A stretch of DNA of 64,000 nucleotides from Chloranthus sessilifolius. Lineage: Eukaryota > Streptophyta > Magnoliopsida > Chloranthales > Chloranthaceae. The notes under the pieces are model-generated. The model did not search any database. It was given only the letters and a program-made list of their open reading frames with translations, and was not told the DNA's origin. Below, in pieces: positions 57,935 through 64,000 of the stretch; position 1 is the stretch's first letter, and the number at the start of each line of letters is the position of its first letter. A program made the position numbers and the translations under genes. The stretch is from positions 32,935,810 through 32,999,809 of the forward strand of contig CM037593.1 in NCBI GenBank assembly GCA_021018995.1, in the 5' to 3' direction.

Positions 57935-58982
57935 AACCATTAAAATTCTTTTTTTCCTTGATTTTTCTCAAATTTTCTTGCAAATATGATCATGATCTTG
58001 TATTATTTGCATAATGGTTTATTTTTAGCTCCGAATGTATTTATTAATGGTGTGTGGATGATTTCTTATGATCAATGCCCTATTTTTTTGTTATTTTATG
58101 GCTTTATTGGTGCCTATATGTTTTGTTTGTTGTTTTTTTTTTTTTTTGTGTTTTTGTTTGTTTTTGTTAAGGAATGGATGCATTTTTTTTTATTGGTTTT
58201 CTTTATTTTATGGGCATAAAAGAAAGGGCTCTTTGTTTTTTGAAAGAAGGGTTTTTTTTTTGGCTTTTGATTTTTGGAGCATAAAGAAAGGATTCTTTGT
58301 TTGTTTTTCTTTTTTGTAAACATAAAAGAGGGATTTTTTTGGGTTTTGATTGATTTTTTGTTTTTTGTAAAGTAACAAGATTTTTTTTGGTTTCGATTTT
58401 TTGAAGTATAAGGACTTTTATTTTTTTGTTTCTTTTTTTTGTTTTTGTAAACAAAGTAAAAGGATTTTTTTTGTTTTGATTTCTTTAAAGTATAAGGACT
58501 TTTTTTTTTGTTTTGTTTTTTTCTTTTTTTCGTTTTATTTTTGTTTTTTTTTTATAAACATAAAAGAAGAGTTTTCTTTTTGGGTTTTAATTTTTTGAAG
58601 CATAAGGTTTTTTTGTGTTTTTTTTCGTAAAGCATTAGAGAAGGACCCCCTTTTTTTGTTTTTTGATTTTTAAAGAAACGACATCAATGATATGTTTTAT
58701 TTTGACTCGCTTTATTATTTTTAAACATGAAAAGGGGAATTTGTTTAATTTTTATTGACCTCTCTCCCCCCCCCCTTTTTTTTTTTTTAAGAGAAGGGAA
58801 GAGATTTTTTTTTGCATTTTGATTTTGATTTTTGATGATTTTTTTTTTTTTTTGCATGTGTATCTTTATTTCTGAAAATAAACGAGAAAATGGTGAGCAT
58901 TCTTACCTCCCCTTGACGCAAAGTATATCATAGTTCTTTTTCCATTGACCTGATTTGATGTGATTGCCTTTTGTTGCCCCAG
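57935..58982 (+). other. T-rich spacer with short repeats, likely intron in the leader of E3 antisense gene 1
   Basis: The stretch is strongly T-rich with degenerate units of about 60-100 bp (CATAAAAGARRG then TTTTGATTTTTTG and AGTATAAGGACTTTT) between 58200 and 58620. It starts with AAAAGGTAACC and ends with TTGTTGCCCCAG before ATG 58984, as expected of a plant intron. The many open blocks here are simple-sequence artefacts. Confidence 0.5.
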
Positions 58983-58983
58983 C

Positions 58984-60934
58984 ATGTCAGGCGATGATGA
59001 GCATATTCCTGAGGAGGGCCACGAGGAGGGGCCCGAGATAGTATATGGTTCGCGAGGGGAGCAGTTCCTCTGGGTAGAGCGGAGAGCGGGCCCATGGCTT
59101 GAAATGTAGGGCGAGGCTGCCCGAGTCGGCCTCTTACATCAACAGCATACCCATATTTCAAATTTTGGAATAGCGGGCAAGGTAAAAGACAGGTTCAATT
59201 TATTTCCTTTGTGCAGCTTTAGTTTACTTTCGCAATCTGATGCGCATTTCTTTGGGTGCAGGACCTGCCCAACATTGTATTCCGTGGGGGGTGGCTCGAT
59301 TTTCAAGATTTCTACCTCTACGTCCCTCCTGTTGTGAAGCTCTTGTTGGCACAGGTGGGCTTTGGGGAGTTTCTGTCTTGCCCTGCTATGAGGGCCAATG
59401 CCACCTACCTGAAGGCCTTGATTGAATAGTTTTGCCTTGAGACGATGACCTTCCATATGTCGTACGCTGAGATGACCTTGACGTCCGTTGATTGGGCAAT
59501 GATTATGGGCATTAGGATGGCAGGGATACCGATAGCTGGCCTCGTGGTGCCGAGTAGAGAGGACATCATCCGATTATTGAGGCCTATCCCCCTCGTGGGT
59601 AAACTCATGGTACTGAGGTCAAGATGACCTGGCTGACTGCCCTTTATATGATTGACAAGTTGGTGGTTTTGGGGCATCCAGACAGGGTGCTCTATATCAC
59701 GCCCGAGCGGGTGATTGTTCTGGCCCGCATTACTCTTCTGATCCTACTGGGTAAGACCTTATTTACCAATGCAAGCGGTGGCTGGGTTAGCCTAGTGTTG
59801 CTGAGCGTCATGGACAATTGGGGTGACGTCCATAGGTATGATTAGGGCGGGGCCGGGTACACATGGCTGATGTATAACTTAGCTCGGGTCATGACCAGGG
59901 ACTCCAAATCTGTGGTTGGTTTTTGGGCTACTATGCCATACCTGTGGACCCTCCTGCTGATCTGTGGGACCCTATAGGCAGTGTTGAGGAGCTCGCAGCG
60001 GCCTTTATCAACAATGGGCTTCTGATCAATGCCCTCTTTGTGCCCGGAGACTATCATGCTTGGTATGAGTGCCTGCCTTACCGGGTCATCTTCCCGCGCT
60101 TTGTACCTAGCGCCAATTCCCTTGCATTTGGTGGCCCCCTTGGTCAGGTAATTCTCCTCAGCTTGGACTAGTTCCCCTTATGTTCTAATTAAGCCTTTTT
60201 TTTTTATTTTTTTCTTTCAATGCGGATCCCTATTTTGTTCACAGTTTGCTCATAGAGATGACTCTGATGGCAAAGGCAGGATAGGTGCAACGTACACGTC
60301 AGGAGGGGATCCTTCTGGTGCCGGCCCCTCTGGTGCAGGTCCCTCGGGCGAGGGTTCTTCTGGTGTTGGATCGTTGGGTACCTCCCATGTCGGTGCCCCT
60401 AGTGGTGACCCGCCCGTGGTTTACGGGACCTTTCGACGCCTTGATGATAGCTTCCTTTCGGGCCTCTGCGCTGATGTGGATAGGCAAGCGTGATTCTCTG
60501 CTGAAGCGGGCCGTGTCCTTCCTCCTGAGGTGATCCCAGGGGTAAGTCCTCTGACGACCCATCTCTTTCTTGTTTCGATCTCCTTTTGCCCATGCTTTAT
60601 GATTGCCTTAACAGCTAATATTGTATCTTTCTGAACGTAGGATTTTGACTCGGCCATGGAGTATGTGGCGTATCATCGCCACATTGCGGATCTCAGGGAG
60701 GTGGAGATGGTGAGTACCCTGCTGCTCTGCTTCTCCCACTTGTTTTATTTATCACTTGTCCCTCAATTGGTCATGATTTCCAATTTCGACTATGCCTTGC
60801 AGCGTGCACGTACTAAGGAGTCGCGCTCCTTGCTTAGTAGGATTTTACAGGCTTGGTCCCGAGTGGGGGATATGCAGACTTTCCAGAGCTCCTCTCGTCA
60901 TCAGAAGAAGTCAAAGGGCGCGGGCAAGGAATAG
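58984..60934 (+). CDS. E3 antisense gene 1: plant-mobile-domain-like protein
   Basis: ATG 58984 opens an acidic start (MSGDDEHIPEEGHEEGPEIV). Later blocks (59262-60147, about 60243-60541, 60642-60708, 60803-60934) are spaced like exons. The key block reads FYLYVPPVVKLLLAQVGFG, ETMTFHMSYAEMTLTSVDWA and IMGIRMAGIPIAG, matching the plant mobile domain pattern (THTFHLP.GEMT.TL.DVA..LGL.IDG), then LVVLGHPDRVLYITPERVI. The last part is basic and helical (YALQRARTKESRSLLSRILQ). It runs against the element's own strand and is related in kind to the E2 antisense gene. The domain may interact with silencing factors in host members; here nothing is shown. It looks degraded. Confidence 0.6.
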
Positions 60935-61016
60935 GCTTTAGTTTCTGCTTTAAAACTCAGTACTCTTGGGATTGGATTTTGATTTCTTAGATGGTTTGAG
61001 ATGGATGATGTGCCAC

Positions 61017-61020
<4 letters not shown>

Positions 61021-61053
<33 letters not shown>

Positions 61054-61055
61054 TT
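61021..61055. repeat. TA microsatellite
   Basis: About 35 bp of TA repeats with one G. It lies in the spacer between the two E3 antisense genes. Confidence 0.9.
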
Positions 61056-61335
61056 GAAAATATTTTTAGTGCTTCTGTCTTGATTGCATGCCATGGTTTC
61101 CTTGCATCGTATCTGTTTTCCTGCATGACGTGTTTGCCAAATGCTCTCAGAAAGTGACTTTTTGGGTCGCATGCTTTGATGTAGGATCAATCCTGCACAT
61201 AAACAAAGTGATTTCCAAACCGTTAGCGATAAAATATTATCGAATGTATATATAAAATGAACAATAGGAGTGAAAGAAAAATGAAAAGTCCCCCCAATTA
61301 GGCCTCGAGATGGCTGAGGAGGGGGGATCTTTAGT

Positions 61336-61454
61336 TTGGCCCAACTATTAGTTGCGCCAGGCTAAATCTCAGGGAATTTGTATTGGCGCAACTAATAGTT
61401 GCGCTAGGAAAAAATGGGGACAAAATGAACTGGCAAAACTAATAGTTGCGCTAG
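61336..61454. promoter_or_regulatory. Three 25-bp palindromes at 47-bp spacing upstream of E3 antisense gene 2
   Basis: Copies at 61336-61360, 61383-61407 and 61430-61454 start exactly 47 bp apart. A TATA-like word TATATACCC follows at 61481, and the coding block opens at 61516. This is the tightest promoter-like arrangement of the motif in the window. Confidence 0.8.
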
Positions 61455-61515
61455 GCTTAGCCTGGGGAGCTGTGGGTCCTTATATACCCGAGTCAGCCAA
61501 AAAATCCTCCCTTTT

Positions 61516-63019
61516 TTGTTTGACTTGGCCCCTTTGACCGATTCTTTTTGTTCTTGCTTTTCCAAGGCGGGTCCATCACCATACATCGATTTTTATCTTC
61601 TCAAAAGGTCTTTGTACGTTCATGGACTCGCTTTCCAACCCGCCCTAACATGGAGGGCCCAGAACCAAATTACCCCTTCCTTGGGCTTGGGACCCAAGTT
61701 TCTAACACATTGGGTCGGGAGCTTGAATGAGAGTGAGCTCGCTGACTTGGAGCGCCTTCGGCTATCTCGCCTTTCTTCCTTTCTTGAGGTTTCCCCACGG
61801 TGGGACCTTCTTCATGCCACCACATCCTTTTGGAACCCGAGTGGTCATGTGTTCCGATTTAGGGATCGGGAGATAACTCCTACTCTTGAGGAATTGTCTA
61901 ACTTGTCGGGTTTGAAGCTTCACAGGGGCCTTTCCAGAATTGTACCAAAGCCGGGCTATGCCAAAACCATTCACCTTACCCTGGGCTTGAAGAAAAATGA
62001 ATATGAGAAAAGTCTCATTGGGGGGCCTACTAGGTGTTTGATGAAATTCCTGAAAGAACTTTTTGGTGACGAAAGTCTCCGAAAACTGCCGACTCAAAAC
62101 ATCTTCAACGTGAAAGCATTCTCTCTTGGCCTTATCTCAGAAATCCTTTTCTTTACCAAGGGAGAGAGCTTCTCTTTGGCAATTTGCGATATTTTGGCTG
62201 AGTTGGAGGCAGGCCGATCTATGATGCATTTGGTGCTTGCTGAACTTTTTCGGTGTCTTGATGCGTTCTCCCTCGGGAAGACCAAGAATCTTGGAGGTTG
62301 CCCACTTTTGCTTCAGGTTTGGCTAGGAGAGCATCTGGCCATTTTGGGACCAATGCCCCACTTTTATCTTGCTCGAGGAGAGGTGGTCCGATGCTTTTTG
62401 GGCAGGTGCCATATGATTCCCCAGGGAGATTTGTTAGAATTGAAGCTTTGGCTGACTGGAGCGGATCTTGTAAGGAAACTTCCTTGGCTAGAGCGGACCT
62501 TCCCTGTGATTCGTTCCAGAGACCACGAGGGCATCACCCTTTTGCGGTTGACTGGCAGCACCTTCTACTTCCCATTTCAGGTGTTGCATCAGTTCGGTTG
62601 CATTTAGCAGGTGCCTTGTGAGGTGAGACCCCCTCCCTCTGTGTGACTTGATATTTTCTAGAGGGTCCTCTAGGGACATGGATCGGATTGCCACTCTCTG
62701 GGAGACGCGTCAGTCGACGCTGATGTGCGATATGGAGCAGGTTGATTTGGTTCAGTCTTCGCCTGAGTATGAGGCCTGGATATTGACTGAGCAGCCTGTT
62801 GCTGATCGTCTGGATTCAGCTGAGGGTATTGACACTGGAGGCCCCTGGACAAAGAAAGAGACGACACTCCGAGCCCGCATCGAGCTACTAGTGGATGAGA
62901 AGAGGGTCCTGCACAAGCTTTTGGCACAGGAAAAAGTTAAAGCAGAGATAGCGGAGAGTGAGGTCCTTCGTCTGAAGGGATCATTGTGTGTTGCCCTTGG
63001 AGCTACTGTTTCTTCTTGA
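61516..63019 (+). CDS. E3 antisense gene 2: DUF7745/plant-mobile-type protein with coiled-coil end
   Basis: The main block 61516-62607 is open for 363 codons, the longest undisturbed reading frame of E3 here. It contains LHATTSFWNPSGHVFRFRDR, EITPTLEELSNLSGLKLHRG, GESFSLAICDILAELEAGRS and LGGCPLLLQVWLGEHLAILG, which resemble the plant DUF7745 family, a relative of the plant mobile domain. A second block (62648-63019) gives RIATLWETRQSTLMCDMEQ and a heptad-like helix (ARIELLVDEKRVLHKLL). The true start may differ from 61516. Palindromes and a TATA-like word lie just upstream. A DNA or chromatin role would be a guess. Confidence 0.6.
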
Positions 63020-63741
63020 AAGAGGTTTAAAAGCTTACATGGTCGCTGGTTGACCGAGCGGAATGCCCAGGAAGATGACTTTCGTGCCGAGATTAGCGCA
63101 TTGAAACGTGAGATAGGCCACTAATTCCTCTCTGCACACAACTTTTTGCACATATCAAATACATAGAAAAGGGGCGTAAAAAAAAAAACCCTTTTACAGA
63201 TACACACATTTTTTGGTATACATATTTTCTTTATATATATATATATATTTTTGCTACATATATAAAAAAAGGGGGGAAAGAAAGAAAGCTAATCATTACA
63301 CCGATTATTTTTTGGGATGTGGTGTAAGCGGTGCATTTTGTAAAAGAAAGGCAGTTTATTATATACATTTACATAGACTTTTCTTTGTTTTTGTTTTGTG
63401 CATTTTTTTCTCTCTTTTTTTGGGTGCGGTGCCTTAATCACTGGGTGAAACCTTGTGAAACTCTGGGTCCTCTTTTGAGCATGGTCGAACCCCTCTTTGA
63501 ATGGCTGACTCAGAGAGAGTTTCAACAGTTTTTACCAAGGTCGGAATGTCAATCCCTTTGGATTGAGTCAAACCTTCCTCCTACCTTCAGTCATATGTTT
63601 GACAATGTAGTTTTACGAAAACAATTCCGGTCGGGACCCGATTTGAACTAGCATGAGTGGCCCAGAAAAAGGGGGTAGGGAGAGTAACCAAGAGGGCTCC
63701 TCAAACATTAATCTTCTCAATCAGTGTAAACCTTTCTTTTC

Positions 63742-63774
<33 letters not shown>

Positions 63775-63780
63775 AATCTC
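63020..63780 (+). other. Region after E3 antisense gene 2
   Basis: About 100 bp (63020-63124) still look like coiled-coil coding sequence (AQEDDFRAEISALKREIGH). After that the sequence is T-rich and simple. A Met-started stretch at 63653 (MSGPEKGGRESNQEGSS) could be the start of another small gene, but nothing supports it further. Confidence 0.35.
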
Positions 63781-63790
63781 CTTTTTTACT

Positions 63791-63919
63791 CGTAGCGCCC
63801 TTTCAGGTTTTCACCTCGTCCATGGGTTTAGCTCTTTTACCCAAAGCGCCCTTTCGGGTTTTCACCTGGTCTGCATAAATTCGCTGTTTTTACCCGTAGC
63901 GCCCTTTCAGGTTTTCACC
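63791..63919 (+). repeat. Three copies of a GCGCCCTTTCRGGTTTTCACC unit
   Basis: Copies start at about 63791, 63842 and 63895 (51 and 53 bp apart). Each has CGTAGCGCCCTTTC and GGTTTTCACC nearly unchanged. The units lie in E3 just before the right edge, so more may follow. Confidence 0.85.
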
Positions 63920-64000
63920 ACGTCCATCTTGCTTTGAGCTTGTATTTTTATTTTATTTTTTCTTTTTATATTTTTTCATTTCTTTTTTCAATAGCCACGA

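Larger units (their letters stand above)
54277..64000 (-). mobile_element. E3: 3' half of a Tat-type element related to E1, runs off right edge
   Basis: The 3' LTR is 54277-55836 on the minus strand, with polypurine tract AAAGAGGGGCATC at 55837-55850, so the element body lies to the right. No gag or pol is in the window. The visible 8.2 kb of body carries two genes on the plus strand, antisense to the element, as in other Tat elements. E3 and E1 share LTR family and palindromes but are separate copies. Confidence 0.85.

Noticed and set aside
58114-58620. Lys-, Phe- and Asn-rich open frames on both strands
   Set aside because: They arise from T-runs in a simple A/T-rich stretch and have no domain.
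61021-61055. TA repeat as an origin or regulatory site
   Set aside because: Plain microsatellites of this kind are common in plant intergenic DNA and nothing around it suggests more.
1-64000. Host protein-coding, tRNA or rRNA genes
   Set aside because: No block outside the retroelement parts shows a recognisable host domain, cloverleaf or rRNA signature. The plant-mobile-domain-type genes lie inside elements E2 and E3.

Overview
The window looks like intergenic heterochromatin of a flowering plant with a large genome. I see no host gene, no rRNA or tRNA gene and nothing bacterial. Almost every base can be assigned to LTR retrotransposons nested in one another. The evidence is Ty3/gypsy protein domains on both strands, long LTRs opening TGTAGACAC or TGTAACAACCC, primer sites, polypurine tracts and short target duplications. 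All elements are treated here as fossils.

Layout, left to right. (1) 1-12016, minus strand: 5' part of element E1, Tat lineage of Ty3/gypsy. Its 5' LTR is 10350-12016, the primer site 10330-10347, then a long leader, a proline-rich and repeat-rich gag, protease with G-patch, and reverse transcriptase running off the left edge. The leader is interrupted by a candidate solo LTR, S (7794-10234, flanked by GGTGA). (2) 12017-15088, plus: 3' end and 3' LTR of element C, into which E1 inserted. (3) 15089-16744, minus: the 3' end of an older element D; C sits in D's LTR. (4) 16745-41641, plus: E2, a very large (24.9 kb) Tat-lineage element inserted in D, with gag, protease, RT, RNase H and integrase followed by a long region whose genes run antisense. 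(5) 41642-42176: more of D. (6) 42177-54215, plus: E4, a Tekay/Del-type chromovirus of 12.0 kb with CTTCC target duplications and an extra ORF after the chromodomain. (7) 54221-54276: more of D. (8) 54277-64000, minus: the 3' LTR and 3' half of E3, a relative of E1, carrying at least two genes antisense to the element.

Insertion order inferred from nesting: D is oldest; C, E2, E4 and E3 each landed in D; E1 landed in C; S landed in E1. E4 is the youngest dated copy by LTR similarity (a few percent difference by eye); E2 is older (roughly 7 percent by eye, much of it at CpG-rich stretches).

The most striking signal is not a protein. Each lineage carries its own short repeated DNA motif, often a perfect palindrome, in its LTRs, and the same motif again just upstream of its accessory genes. 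In E1/E3 it is a 25-bp palindrome repeated every 47-48 bp in groups of three or four (LTRs, upstream of gag, upstream of both antisense genes). In E4 it is the 12-bp palindrome TTGATCGATCAA, 14 sites per LTR and 6 more directly upstream of a TATA box and the extra ORF. This suggests that these elements' accessory genes are separate transcription units wired to the same regulator as the LTR. That is inference; the repeats themselves are visible.
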